Assembly: GCA_963799415.1 (NCBI GenBank)
Contig: CAWCXI010000022.1
Coordinates: 62,001 to 126,000 of the forward strand
Length of the DNA: 64,000 bases
Source of the DNA: JAMXLO01 sp963799415
GTDB lineage: Bacteria; Pseudomonadota; Alphaproteobacteria; Acetobacterales; Acetobacteraceae
Direction: 5' to 3'
Each line of letters opens with the position of its first letter. The first letter of the stretch is position 1. The position numbers and the translations under genes are program-made. This document shows positions 1 to 7,780 of this stretch, in pieces. A model generated the notes under the pieces. The model was given only the letters and a program-made list of their open reading frames with translations. It was not told the DNA's origin and did not search any database.

Positions 1-86
1 GTGCCCGGCTTCTCGGCGGTGCATGCGCGCAGGATCGGCAGGAAATTGCCGTGCGGATCGCCAGCGATGACAATGCGATCGGACAC
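1..86 (-). CDS. Metallophosphoesterase, N-terminal fragment cut by the window edge
   Basis: Reading the minus strand from a GTG at 84-86 gives about 28 residues. They begin VSDRIVIAGDPHGNF and continue to the window edge. GDPHGNF fits the first metal-binding motif (GDxHG) of calcineurin-like phosphoesterases, placed as usual directly after the first beta strand. A second in-frame GTG at 93-95 is an alternative start. The gene follows the antiporter gene by about 15 bases on the same strand, so the two are probably co-transcribed. Only the start is present and the substrate cannot be guessed. Confidence 0.6.
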   Translation of the reverse strand, partial: MSDRIVIAGDPHGNFLPILRACTAEKPG

Positions 87-100
87 GCGAGGCACCTCGA

Positions 101-1330
101 TCAAGCGGCGCGACCGAAGCCCAGCAGCCGCGCCGCCGGGCCGATCGTCCAGCCCTGGATGACCAGCGATACGACCACCACGACGAAGACGCCGGAGAAC
201 AGTCGTTCGTCGCGCAGCGGATCGGCGAGGGCGGGGATGAAGCTGATATAGATCGGCACCGCGCCACGAAGTCCGACCCACGAGGCGAATGCCGACTCAC
301 GCCAGGGATAGCGGAATGGCAACAGGCAGGCGAAGGTCGCGACCGGCCGCGCCACCACAATCAGCACGAGGGCGGTGACGACGCCTTGCAGAATGAACGG
401 CACCACCTCGTGCGGCGTGACCAGAAGGCCGAGCATCAGGAACAGCACAATCTGCGCCAGCCAGGCGAAGCCTTCGTAGAAGTTGGCGATCTCGCGCTGA
501 GCGGGATGCCGGGTGGCGCCGACGATGATGCCCGCGAGATAGATCGCCAGGAAACCGCTGGTGTCCAGCATTTGCGCCAAGCCGAACAGCGCGAGGCCGA
601 ATGCCAGCACCAGTACCATGGAAGCGGGAACCTCCAGGGACAGGCGTCGCAGTAGTATGGCGAGCAGCCAGCCGCCCCCCAGTCCGATCGCGCCGCCGCC
701 GATCATCTCCTGGGCGAACAGCAGAGCACCGTTCAGCCAGGTGCCCGAGCCCGGCGCCACAATCGCGCGCACGACGAAGATGGTCAGGAAGATCGACGCG
801 GGGTCGTTCAGTCCGGATTCCACTTCCAACAGGGCAGTGACGCGTTCGGGCAATGCGAGGCGCGCGCGACTCAGCAGTGCCGCCACCGCTGCTGCGTCGG
901 TGGGCGCCACTGCGGCGCCGACCAGCATGGCCATCGCGAATGGCACACCGGCGAGCAGCATGACGGCCGCGCCTACGATCCCGGCAGTGATCGCGACGCC
1001 GATCACTGCGAGCATCAGCGCCGGCCAGAGCGCGAGGCGCAGCATGGAGACAGGTGTCTGAAGACCGCCCTGGAACAGGATCACCGCGAGCGCCACGCTG
1101 CCGACCAGATAGGCGGAGGCGAAGTCGTCGTAGCGGATATGACCTGGCCCGTCCTCGCCGGTCAGCATGCCAAGCACCAGGAACACCAGCAGCACCGGCG
1201 CGCCGACCCGGCGGGACAGCATGCCGGCGAACACGCTGAGCACACCCAAGGCCGCGCCGATGAGGATCATCTCATGGGCGAGCGCCATGTGGGCGCGGCC
1301 AAGTGCGAGGAGGTCAGGTCCGATGGGCAT
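101..1330 (-). CDS. Potassium/sodium:proton antiporter of the CPA1 (NhaP2/CvrA-like) family, short form
   Basis: Integral membrane cation/proton antiporter, 409 residues with about 12-13 hydrophobic segments. The sequence follows the NhaP2/CvrA pattern: GMLTGEDGPG near residue 55, APTDAAAV in the ion-binding helix, LEVESGLNDP with its conserved acidic residue, and WVGLRGAVPI near the end. NhaP2 proteins are usually about 570 residues, with a cytosolic TrkA-C/RCK-like regulatory tail. This one stops right after the last membrane helix (LLGFGRAA), so that tail is absent. The start is uncertain because ATG codons at residues 1, 15 and 21 are all possible. It lies downstream of the VOC dioxygenase gene on the same strand, separated by a repeat. 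Confidence 0.88.
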   Translation of the reverse strand: MPIGPDLLALGRAHMALAHEMILIGAALGVLSVFAGMLSRRVGAPVLLVFLVLGMLTGEDGPGHIRYDDFASAYLVGSVALAVILFQGGLQTPVSMLRLALWPALMLAVIGVAITAGIVGAAVMLLAGVPFAMAMLVGAAVAPTDAAAVAALLSRARLALPERVTALLEVESGLNDPASIFLTIFVVRAIVAPGSGTWLNGALLFAQEMIGGGAIGLGGGWLLAILLRRLSLEVPASMVLVLAFGLALFGLAQMLDTSGFLAIYLAGIIVGATRHPAQREIANFYEGFAWLAQIVLFLMLGLLVTPHEVVPFILQGVVTALVLIVVARPVATFACLLPFRYPWRESAFASWVGLRGAVPIYISFIPALADPLRDERLFSGVFVVVVVSLVIQGWTIGPAARLLGFGRAA

Positions 1331-1402
1331 TCAGGTGACGATGTTCGTACGGAACCCGACGAATGGTGTCACTGCGGGAAGCGAGAGCGGTGCTCTCTGT
1401 GA

Positions 1403-1456
1403 TGGGGATTACTTCCCGGATCACGTCCGGGACCGCTCCGCTCCCTCGCAATGACA
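1403..1456. repeat. Degenerate intergenic inverted-repeat element with hairpin
   Basis: The spacer between the VOC dioxygenase gene and the antiporter contains a 6-bp stem (cccgga/tccggg, 1415-1431). It is flanked by ggggattact and ctcgcaatgaca. The same outer words occur, as ggggattact and ctcgcagtgaca, in the long hairpin at 38,909-39,000. This looks like a shortened relative of that element. It may also act as a transcription stop between the two genes. Confidence 0.5.
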
Positions 1457-1457
1457 A

Positions 1458-1964
1458 TTATTGCGCGGGTACGGCCGCTCGCTGCTTCTGCATGTCCTCC
1501 TCCCACGGCCCCGGAAACAGGCCGAGGTTCACCACCTCGGGGGCAAATACGCTGTCCTGGCGCGGCCACTTCTCGCGCGGCAGTTCGTACGACACTTCGA
1601 GTCCGTTGCCGTCCGGATCACGGAAGTAGATGCCGAGCGACAGCCCGTGGTCGGAGATGTGGTCGAACTTCACGCCCTTCTCCTTCAGGCGGTAGTAGGC
1701 GTCCTTCAGGTCGTCCAGGCTCTCCATCATGAACGCCAGGTGGTTCAGCCCGACCTGCCGCTTCGCCTGCAGCGGAGCATCGTCCCCCACCTCCATCAGC
1801 GCGACTTCATGCGACTTGTCCTTGTCTGCCGACATGAATGCGGCCCGACCCGGGCGGAAGTGGTAGGTGTGCAGGCCCAGCACGTCCTCGTACCATTGGC
1901 GCGAACGCTCCGCGTTGCGCACGTAGAGGTTGACGTGACCGAGATGCTTCGGACGGTAACTCAT
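1458..1964 (-). CDS. VOC-family (glyoxalase/extradiol dioxygenase-like) metalloenzyme
   Basis: A 168-residue vicinal-oxygen-chelate protein. The three expected metal ligands are visible: His in LGHVNLYV near residue 10, His in LNHLAF near residue 75, and Glu in NGLEVSYE near residue 127. This is the Fe(II)/Mn(II) arrangement of type I extradiol (catechol 2,3-) dioxygenases. Its ATG overlaps the stop of the upstream HpaB-like monooxygenase gene by four bases (ATGA), so the two are translationally coupled. By inference the monooxygenase makes a catechol that this enzyme opens. Glyoxalase-type chemistry is the alternative, but the coupling favours an aromatic pathway. Confidence 0.85.
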   Translation of the reverse strand: MSYRPKHLGHVNLYVRNAERSRQWYEDVLGLHTYHFRPGRAAFMSADKDKSHEVALMEVGDDAPLQAKRQVGLNHLAFMMESLDDLKDAYYRLKEKGVKFDHISDHGLSLGIYFRDPDGNGLEVSYELPREKWPRQDSVFAPEVVNLGLFPGPWEEDMQKQRAAVPAQ

Positions 1965-3433
1965 CGCATATCCTCCATGTCGTCGCGTTTCAGGAAGTCG
2001 AGAACGCGCTCCATCGCCTCGTTCTTCGGGTAGATCGCAGCCAGAGCGCGGGCGCGTGTCAACGGGTCCGAGGCGAAGAAGCGTTCATACAGTACCTGGC
2101 GGCTGCCGAACGAGCTGCCGGCGACATCCCAGGCGAGGCGGAACAGGCTGACGCGGTCACGCGCCGAGATCGTGTCGGTCGCCAGGTATTGCTCGATATG
2201 GCCGGCGAGCGGGCCTTTGAAGTCGGCCTCACTCGGCGTGATCATGAAGCTGGATGATCCGAGAAGTTGCAAAATTTCGATCATCCGTGGATAGGCGGTC
2301 ATGAACAGGTTGCGCGTGCTCTCGATCGTCACCGAATCCGGACACATCACGCCCCACTCGTCGAGCTTTGCGTCAGCCTCTGCCGCGCGCATCAGCGCCC
2401 GCGTCAGCGTCGCGTAGAGCATCAGCTCGCCGATGCGTTCCTCCACGTGCGGCAAATGCTTGTTGCCGAGTGCCTCGGTCATCAGCAGGGCGATCCCAAG
2501 CACGAACTCGCACTTGGCCAAATTCTTGGCCGCACCCTGATGCGATGAATGCGCCGAATAATGCGTGCCGGCCGCCGCCCCGTTCAGCAGGTTGACGTCG
2601 CCATACAGGAAGACGCGCTCCCACGGCACCTCGACGTTGTCGAAGAACACGACGCAATCCATCTCCTCGAAGCGCGAGCCGAGCGGATGGTCGAAATGCG
2701 AGCCGCCGAGATCGAAGCTGTCGCGGCACAGGAAGCGCAATCCCGGTGTGCCGCACGGAATGGCGAAGGCGAGCGCGAACGGGCTGTGCGCTTCGGCGTA
2801 CTGGCCGAGGCGCGGCGAATAGACCGCGATCTCGTCGGAGATGGGGCCGAGGGTCGCCAGAACGCGCGCACCGTGTACCACCAGGCCACGGCTGGTCTCG
2901 CGGACCGCCTGCAGCGCCGTGCCTTCCTGGAGGTTGTATGTGGCGGTGACATTGCGGCTGCGCTGGAGGTTGATCAGCGAGTGGGTCAGGACGATGTCGT
3001 TCTCGCGGATGTACTCGTAGTAGCGGCGGACGTTCTGTGCGAATTCGGGACGGCCGTTGCCGCGTGCGAAGTAATCGGCCGCAGCGCCCCAGGCGGCGAG
3101 CGTGACGTTCATGAAGTCGGGCGAGCGGCCCATCATGCCGCAGGTGGACCGCGCCCAGTTCAGCATCATGACGCGGCGCGATTCCAGTTCCTCGTGCGTG
3201 CGTGGATTGATGAATGACAGGCCGACGCGGTCGCCGGTGGTCGGCGAGATATAGGTCATCTCGTCGTGGTATTTCGGATCGCACTGCATGTCGTAGAGCG
3301 CAGCGATCGCGCGCGCACCGCCGGCGAGGCCGGGGTGCGTGGTCACGTCCTTGACGCGTTCGCCGCGCAGCCAGACCTCGCAGTCCTGCTCGCGGAGCCC
3401 ATTCAGGTATTGCCGTCCCGTGCGTGCTGGCAT
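1961..3433 (-). CDS. 4-hydroxyphenylacetate 3-monooxygenase-like FADH2-dependent oxygenase (HpaB family)
   Basis: About 490 residues with the HpaB/PvcC fold, which is related to acyl-CoA dehydrogenases. These enzymes use FADH2 from a separate reductase to ortho-hydroxylate phenols. Family signatures include RTGRQYLNGLR at the N-terminus, a DEMTYISPTTGDRVGLSF segment, HSLINLQRSR and CVVFFDNVEVPWERVF. The ATG at 3433 (MPARTG) is preferred over the upstream in-frame ATG because homologues start there. No flavin reductase gene is adjacent, so the partner must be elsewhere. The stop overlaps the start of the VOC dioxygenase gene. The substrate is unknown; phenolic acids and chlorophenols are typical of the family. 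Confidence 0.85.
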   Translation of the reverse strand: MPARTGRQYLNGLREQDCEVWLRGERVKDVTTHPGLAGGARAIAALYDMQCDPKYHDEMTYISPTTGDRVGLSFINPRTHEELESRRVMMLNWARSTCGMMGRSPDFMNVTLAAWGAAADYFARGNGRPEFAQNVRRYYEYIRENDIVLTHSLINLQRSRNVTATYNLQEGTALQAVRETSRGLVVHGARVLATLGPISDEIAVYSPRLGQYAEAHSPFALAFAIPCGTPGLRFLCRDSFDLGGSHFDHPLGSRFEEMDCVVFFDNVEVPWERVFLYGDVNLLNGAAAGTHYSAHSSHQGAAKNLAKCEFVLGIALLMTEALGNKHLPHVEERIGELMLYATLTRALMRAAEADAKLDEWGVMCPDSVTIESTRNLFMTAYPRMIEILQLLGSSSFMITPSEADFKGPLAGHIEQYLATDTISARDRVSLFRLAWDVAGSSFGSRQVLYERFFASDPLTRARALAAIYPKNEAMERVLDFLKRDDMEDMR

Positions 3434-3488
3434 GCCGCGTCTCCCTCTGCGGGCCGCGATCATGGCGGTTCAAGCCGGCGCGCACCAG

Positions 3489-3588
3489 TCTCCCCCTCCC
3501 CTCGCGGGAGGGGGAGAGGGGACTGAGGAGGGAGTTGTGGACTTGGCTCGCCCCTCCCCCCAGCCCCTCCCGCGAGGGGAGGGGGAGA
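3489..3588. repeat. Pair of perfect 25-bp inverted repeats, CCCCTC-rich family
   Basis: Bases 3489-3513 and 3564-3588 are perfect reverse complements, with 50 bases between them. Each arm is itself partly palindromic (ctcccctcgcgggag). Related copies lie at 15,883-15,921 and 45,792-45,823. The right arm ends two bases before the stop of the LLM gene. The pair fills the space between that gene and the HpaB-like gene downstream of it. This is a REP-like intergenic element that may stabilise or end transcripts. Confidence 0.8.
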
Positions 3589-3589
3589 T

Positions 3590-4630
3590 TTAGGTGTTGA
3601 AGCCGGCGAACCGGTGGGGGATGCGGTGGATGTCGGCGAGTACCTCGCGGCGCAAACCTTCGGGCGTGTCCGGCGGGAATTCCAGATCGAGCGAATCTGC
3701 CGCCCCGCCATAGCGCTGCTCGATTGCGCGTGCGATCTCGCGGTAGGTGCCGCAGGCGGCGAAGATGCGCACGACATCGTCGGGCACCTGTGCGGCCATC
3801 GCGTCCCAACGTCCCTCCACCGACATTCTATGCAGCGTCAGGCCCAGTTCCTGGAGCCCGTGCAGCGCCAGGATCGGCATGTAGGTTCGCGTCGATCCAT
3901 AGAACCCGATGCGGCGCCGCACGACCTCCATGCCGGCAGCCACCGTCGCCTCGTCCGGGCCGGTGACCACAAAGCCGCCGCCATGGACGTCGAAATGCTC
4001 GCGCGTCCGCCCACCGCGCCGCATGCCGATGGCGATCTGCGGCAAACACACCTCTTCGAGGTATCGTCGCGAGCACAGCGGATGCAGCCGCACGCCATCG
4101 GCCACCTGCCCCGCCACGCGGAGCATTGCCTCACCCACCGCCGCGATGGTCACCGGTACCATCGCCAGCCCTGTCGGTTCGGGCGAAAAGTCCGGCGTCA
4201 TCAGCGTCAGGGCGTAGTGCTCGCTGTGGAAGTCCAGCTTCCCGCGCGTTTCCCAGCAGCGCCACACCGCGCGCAGTGCCTGCACATAGTCGCGCAGCCG
4301 CGGCGCCGGAGCGGTCCAGGCGATGCCGAAGCGTCGCTCGTTGTGGCCCTTCACCTGGCTGCCCAGACCCAGCACGAAGCGGCCGCGCGAATTCGCCTGG
4401 AGGTCCCAGGCCTGCGACGCCAGCACCGTGGGGCTGCGCGGAAACGCCACGGCGACCGACGGCGTCAGCTCGACGCGCTCGGTCGCCAACGACGCCACAG
4501 CCAGTGGGGCGAACACGTCGTGCCCCAGCTCCACCGTCATCACCGCATCATAGCCGGCGGCTTCCGCTTCATGTGCCGCCTGCTGCGTCGTGCGCCAGTC
4601 ATCCATCGGCAGCCTTGTGAATACCCGCAT
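3590..4630 (-). CDS. LLM-class flavin/F420-dependent oxidoreductase
   Basis: About 346 residues of a luciferase-like monooxygenase barrel. Visible features are the start MRVFTRLPMDDW, GYDAVMTVELGHDVFAPL, and GRFVLGLGSQVKGHNERRFG, which is the typical flavin or F420 binding region. The protein resembles the methylene-tetrahydromethanopterin-reductase-like branch usually annotated as F420-dependent in actinobacteria. In proteobacteria FMN is more likely. A GTG at 4645 is an alternative start five codons upstream. The gene is divergent from the small secreted protein at 4719 and upstream of the HpaB-like gene. The substrate is unknown. Confidence 0.82.
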   Translation of the reverse strand: MRVFTRLPMDDWRTTQQAAHEAEAAGYDAVMTVELGHDVFAPLAVASLATERVELTPSVAVAFPRSPTVLASQAWDLQANSRGRFVLGLGSQVKGHNERRFGIAWTAPAPRLRDYVQALRAVWRCWETRGKLDFHSEHYALTLMTPDFSPEPTGLAMVPVTIAAVGEAMLRVAGQVADGVRLHPLCSRRYLEEVCLPQIAIGMRRGGRTREHFDVHGGGFVVTGPDEATVAAGMEVVRRRIGFYGSTRTYMPILALHGLQELGLTLHRMSVEGRWDAMAAQVPDDVVRIFAACGTYREIARAIEQRYGGAADSLDLEFPPDTPEGLRREVLADIHRIPHRFAGFNT

Positions 4631-4718
4631 GTCGCTCTCGATCACCTGGGAAGGCTTTGATCTTTCCGCGCGTCAGCCGATCTGGCAAACCCTCGCGCAA
4701 TACTCAGGAACAAACTCG

Positions 4719-5192
4719 ATGCCAGTTGCCAAATGTGCGACGCGCCTGTTGGTGATCACGTGCGGCCTGTGGGCCGTGAGCGTGCCGGTCATTCCGAACA
4801 GCGAGGCGGCAACGCCCTGGGCCTTGATCGCTCGCCGCGCGATCGGGCGCGTCGAACAATTGAGCCAACCTCCGAAAGGCGAGCAGCCGGGCTTCGATGT
4901 TGCGACGGTCATTCTCAACGCGGATGCGACGAGGGTTTACGCGACCGCCGTCGATCTGCTGCGCAAGAACCAGACGGTGCATGTCGTGGCGGAGGACGCC
5001 ACCCATCGGACGGTTGAATTCAGCAACGGCAAGCGTTCCGCCGGCATCACGGTCAGCGACCTCGGCACGCGCCTGTCGCAGATATTGGTTGCGTCAGCCA
5101 CCTTGCCGGGACAGGACTCGGCCACGATGCGGATCGTCGATGGAATTCTTCGGGTGTGCCAGGAAATGAAGGTGACTTGCAGCACCCAATAG
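4719..5192 (+). CDS. Small secreted protein of unknown function
   Basis: 157 residues from the ATG at 4719, preceded by an AGGA box about eight bases upstream. The N-terminus (MPVAKCATRLLVITCGLWAV) is a plausible Sec signal peptide ending near SEAATP. The mature part, with ATRVYATAVDLLRKNQTVHV and a short beta-rich region, recalls small periplasmic proteins that follow the pattern 'xVYxAAxxxL'. No enzyme motif was recognised. It is divergent from the LLM gene, with 88 bases between the starts, and convergent with the ketopantoate-reductase-like gene. Confidence 0.6.
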   Translation: MPVAKCATRLLVITCGLWAVSVPVIPNSEAATPWALIARRAIGRVEQLSQPPKGEQPGFDVATVILNADATRVYATAVDLLRKNQTVHVVAEDATHRTVEFSNGKRSAGITVSDLGTRLSQILVASATLPGQDSATMRIVDGILRVCQEMKVTCSTQ

Positions 5193-5233
5193 CGCCGTCG
5201 CGCCGATGGTTCGCACCGGCGCGATGGCTCCGG

Positions 5234-6295
5234 TCAGTTCAAACGCAGATCAGTGATATGCCGCGGATCGGGTTTCAGGGCGCCGCGCTCCACGCGCTTG
5301 ACTATGTCGGTCAGCACCACGTTGGCAGGGGTCGCGATGCCGATCTCGTCGCCCTTCTTAGCCACCATCCCGTTGAGGAATTCGATCTCGGTGCGCCGAC
5401 CCTTCACCATGTCCTGGCCCATCGACGGCCGATGCTCGCCGCCACCGCCACCCACCTCCGCCAGGCGGTGCTCGTCATAGTGACGCGTCGCCGCCGCGTC
5501 GCCTTCGCCGGCACGGGCGATGATCTCTGGATCGAGGTGCTGGATCTCCTCCAACTCATAGCCGAGCGCCTGGCCGACGCGGATCGCCTCGCTGCCGAGG
5601 CGGGCCGAGAAGTGACGGATCGCGTCGTTCTGCACCATGTCCTTGCCGATCATGCCGGTGCAGGCCGACAGCCCGTTGCCCATCACGTTGGTCACCAGCT
5701 TCGACCAGCGCTCACCCCAAAGGTTCTCGGTGACCATCGCGCTGTCGGCTAAACTGACCAGGCGGCAGATCTCCTTCAACCGATCGGTGACGCGGCCATG
5801 CACCTCGCCGGTGCGGAACACCGTGTGCTTCGTGCCGCTCTTGCCCGCGGCGCGACGTACATGCCCCGGCTCGCACAGATCGACGGTGATGGAACTGGCG
5901 ATGCACCCCACCGTCTTGCCCCAGCCGACCACGCCGGCGATCGTCTCCTCATTCATGCAGTTCTGCAGCGAGACGATGAAGCCGCCGGGTGCCAGGTATT
6001 GGCTAATGAGCGTGGTCGCCCACTCGGTGTCGTATGACTTCATGCAGACGAAGGCGATGTCGATCGGCTTCTCCTTGGCGAGCTGCTGCGCGTCGGTCAC
6101 GTGCATCGCGCGTACCTTCGTGGTGAATTCCGGCACATCGCGGATGTGGCTGATCTTCAGGCCGTCGCGCTGCATCTTCTCGACATGCGCCGGCCAGGGA
6201 TCGATGAACGTCACGTCTTCACCGGCCTGCGCCATGTGTGCACCGGCATAGCCGCCGACGGCGCCAACGCCCATGAATGCGATCTTGTTACCCAT
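5234..6295 (-). CDS. 2-dehydropantoate 2-reductase family oxidoreductase (PanE/ApbA-like)
   Basis: 353 residues from the ATG at 6295. An NADP-binding Rossmann start (KIAFMGVGAVGGYAG) is followed by the ketopantoate-reductase C-terminal domain. The catalytic Lys is seen in WSKLVTNVMGN. A SMGQD...GRRTEIEFLNG segment carries the substrate-binding Ser/Asp and the catalytic Glu. The enzymes reduce ketopantoate or related 2-keto acids with NADPH. At 353 residues it is longer than classical PanE (about 300). Its neighbours are LLM oxidoreductases rather than pantothenate genes, so a catabolic keto acid is a reasonable alternative substrate. It is 11 bases from the upstream small gene and probably in its operon. 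Confidence 0.85.
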   Translation of the reverse strand: MGNKIAFMGVGAVGGYAGAHMAQAGEDVTFIDPWPAHVEKMQRDGLKISHIRDVPEFTTKVRAMHVTDAQQLAKEKPIDIAFVCMKSYDTEWATTLISQYLAPGGFIVSLQNCMNEETIAGVVGWGKTVGCIASSITVDLCEPGHVRRAAGKSGTKHTVFRTGEVHGRVTDRLKEICRLVSLADSAMVTENLWGERWSKLVTNVMGNGLSACTGMIGKDMVQNDAIRHFSARLGSEAIRVGQALGYELEEIQHLDPEIIARAGEGDAAATRHYDEHRLAEVGGGGGEHRPSMGQDMVKGRRTEIEFLNGMVAKKGDEIGIATPANVVLTDIVKRVERGALKPDPRHITDLRLN

Positions 6296-6305
6296 GTTTC
6301 TCTCC

Positions 6306-6620
6306 CTAGCTTTCCAGCGTATCCGCAATCTCGATGATCTCGCGCGTGCGGGTCACGCGTGTGCCCCAGCGCGCGTCGAACTCGGCGATCAGCGCGCGGA
6401 TCGCCGGCGAGGTGCTGACGGCTTCCGCCGCGGCAGCGTCGGCGAACCGATAAAACGCGTAATGCACGGATGGATCGGTCCGGCTCCAGCCGCGCGAGGC
6501 CCGTTTGGCGCCGAACGCTTTCATCGCATCAGGAAGGTGCTCGCTGCGATACCAGTGATCGAAATCGCGCCGATCCGTCTCGGCCACCACCGCTCGCACC
6601 ACCAGCCAAGCTCCTGCCAT
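6306..6620 (-). CDS. Small dimeric alpha-beta barrel-like protein (EthD-like), function unknown
   Basis: 104 residues starting MAGAWLVVRAVV at the ATG at 6620. Its start overlaps the stop of the upstream LLM gene (TGATG), so the two are translationally coupled. A pattern of FDHWYRSEHLPDAMKAF followed by HYAFYRFADAAAAE fits the ferredoxin-like dimeric barrel of EthD/antibiotic-monooxygenase-type proteins. In such proteins the H of EHLP often lies in the active cleft. Coupling to an LLM flavin enzyme suggests a shared pathway. No specific activity can be assigned. Confidence 0.72.
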   Translation of the reverse strand: MAGAWLVVRAVVAETDRRDFDHWYRSEHLPDAMKAFGAKRASRGWSRTDPSVHYAFYRFADAAAAEAVSTSPAIRALIAEFDARWGTRVTRTREIIEIADTLES

Positions 6621-7771
6621 CACCCCTCCCGACGCAGGCCCTGACGCGCGAGCCGCGGCAACACTTCCTGCACGAAGAATGGAATCTCCTTCAGGTAGTC
6701 GAGGAACGCAACCGAGGTGCCGGTCAGCCCCATGATGCTCATCTGTTGCATGTCGGCGACGACGTCGTCGGGCGTGCCGACCAAGGGGAAAGTGCCAGGG
6801 TACGCACCATCGTAGCGCTTGCCGGATGCCCGCATGAAGCGGTTGACCAGCGGTCGTCGGATCTCGTTGCCGGCGGCATCCTTCACCACCGCTCCGCGCT
6901 GGCGCCGATGGTACGCCTGGCCCTCTGCATCGGCCATCTCCTCCGCGAAGTAGTGGTAGAACTCCTCCGCCTCGCGCCGGGTCGGCCGGCACACCACGTG
7001 GGACATGGTGTAGATGTCAACGCGCCGGCCGTAGCGTGCGACATAACCGTTGATGTCGGCGAGCAGGGCAGGGGCCTGATCCAATTCGCTCATCGTGGTG
7101 AACAGCACATCGGCTGCGAGCGCGGCGAAGTCGCGACCCTTGGGCGAGAAACCGGCTGACATCACCGCCGGCCACGGCCGCTGCACCGACACGGGATCGG
7201 TCTGTAGCCGTTTGAGGTGAAAGAACTCGCCGTTCCAGTCGAACTCCGGCCCGCCTTGCAGCAGTTGCGACCAAACTTTGAACCACTCCAGTCCGTGGTC
7301 ATAGCGGCGGTCCTGGTCGATGGTGACACCGTGCAGGTCGAACTCCTCCTGGTTCCAACCGCACACGATGTTCAGACCCGCCCGACCGTGCGTGACGTGG
7401 TCGATGGTGGCGATGGCCTTGGCGCCGAACGTCGGCGTGACCAGCGGCACATGGATGGTGGAGAAGATCGCAATGCGTTTCGTCAGCGCACCCAGGGCAG
7501 CCCCATGCGTCAGTGTCTCGAACGAACGGCCGTATATGTTGGACTTGCCCTGAAAGCCGCGCCACTTCGCTACCGGCAGAATGAATTCGATCCCGGCATC
7601 GTCGGCAATTCGCGTCATTGCCACGATGTCGTCCCAGTCCGCGCGCCAGCGTTCCGGTGCGAGGCTCATGGTCAGCCCGCCGTCGCAATTGGCGCTGAAT
7701 ACACCGAGCTTGAACGTGTTCGGTCCGAACAGCGGGTTGTTGGAACGGGATGGGTGCATCGGTGGGTCCAT
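6620..7771 (-). CDS. LLM-class FMN-dependent monooxygenase (SfnG/alkanesulfonate-monooxygenase-like)
   Basis: 383 residues of the SsuD/RutA/SfnG branch of luciferase-like monooxygenases. Visible family features are FKLGVFSANCDGGL at the start, then PVAKWRGFQGKSN, RIAIFSTIHVP, and GRAGLNIVCGWNQEEFDLHG. The last is the conserved N-(I/V)-V-x-GW motif. Such enzymes use FMNH2 and O2 on sulfones, sulfonates or pyrimidines; which applies here is not visible. The gene is followed, with overlap, by a small EthD-like gene and then the ketopantoate-reductase-like gene. These three form one likely operon reading leftward from about 7771. Confidence 0.85.
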   Translation of the reverse strand: MDPPMHPSRSNNPLFGPNTFKLGVFSANCDGGLTMSLAPERWRADWDDIVAMTRIADDAGIEFILPVAKWRGFQGKSNIYGRSFETLTHGAALGALTKRIAIFSTIHVPLVTPTFGAKAIATIDHVTHGRAGLNIVCGWNQEEFDLHGVTIDQDRRYDHGLEWFKVWSQLLQGGPEFDWNGEFFHLKRLQTDPVSVQRPWPAVMSAGFSPKGRDFAALAADVLFTTMSELDQAPALLADINGYVARYGRRVDIYTMSHVVCRPTRREAEEFYHYFAEEMADAEGQAYHRRQRGAVVKDAAGNEIRRPLVNRFMRASGKRYDGAYPGTFPLVGTPDDVVADMQQMSIMGLTGTSVAFLDYLKEIPFFVQEVLPRLARQGLRREG

Positions 7772-7780
7772 CGTTCGCGC

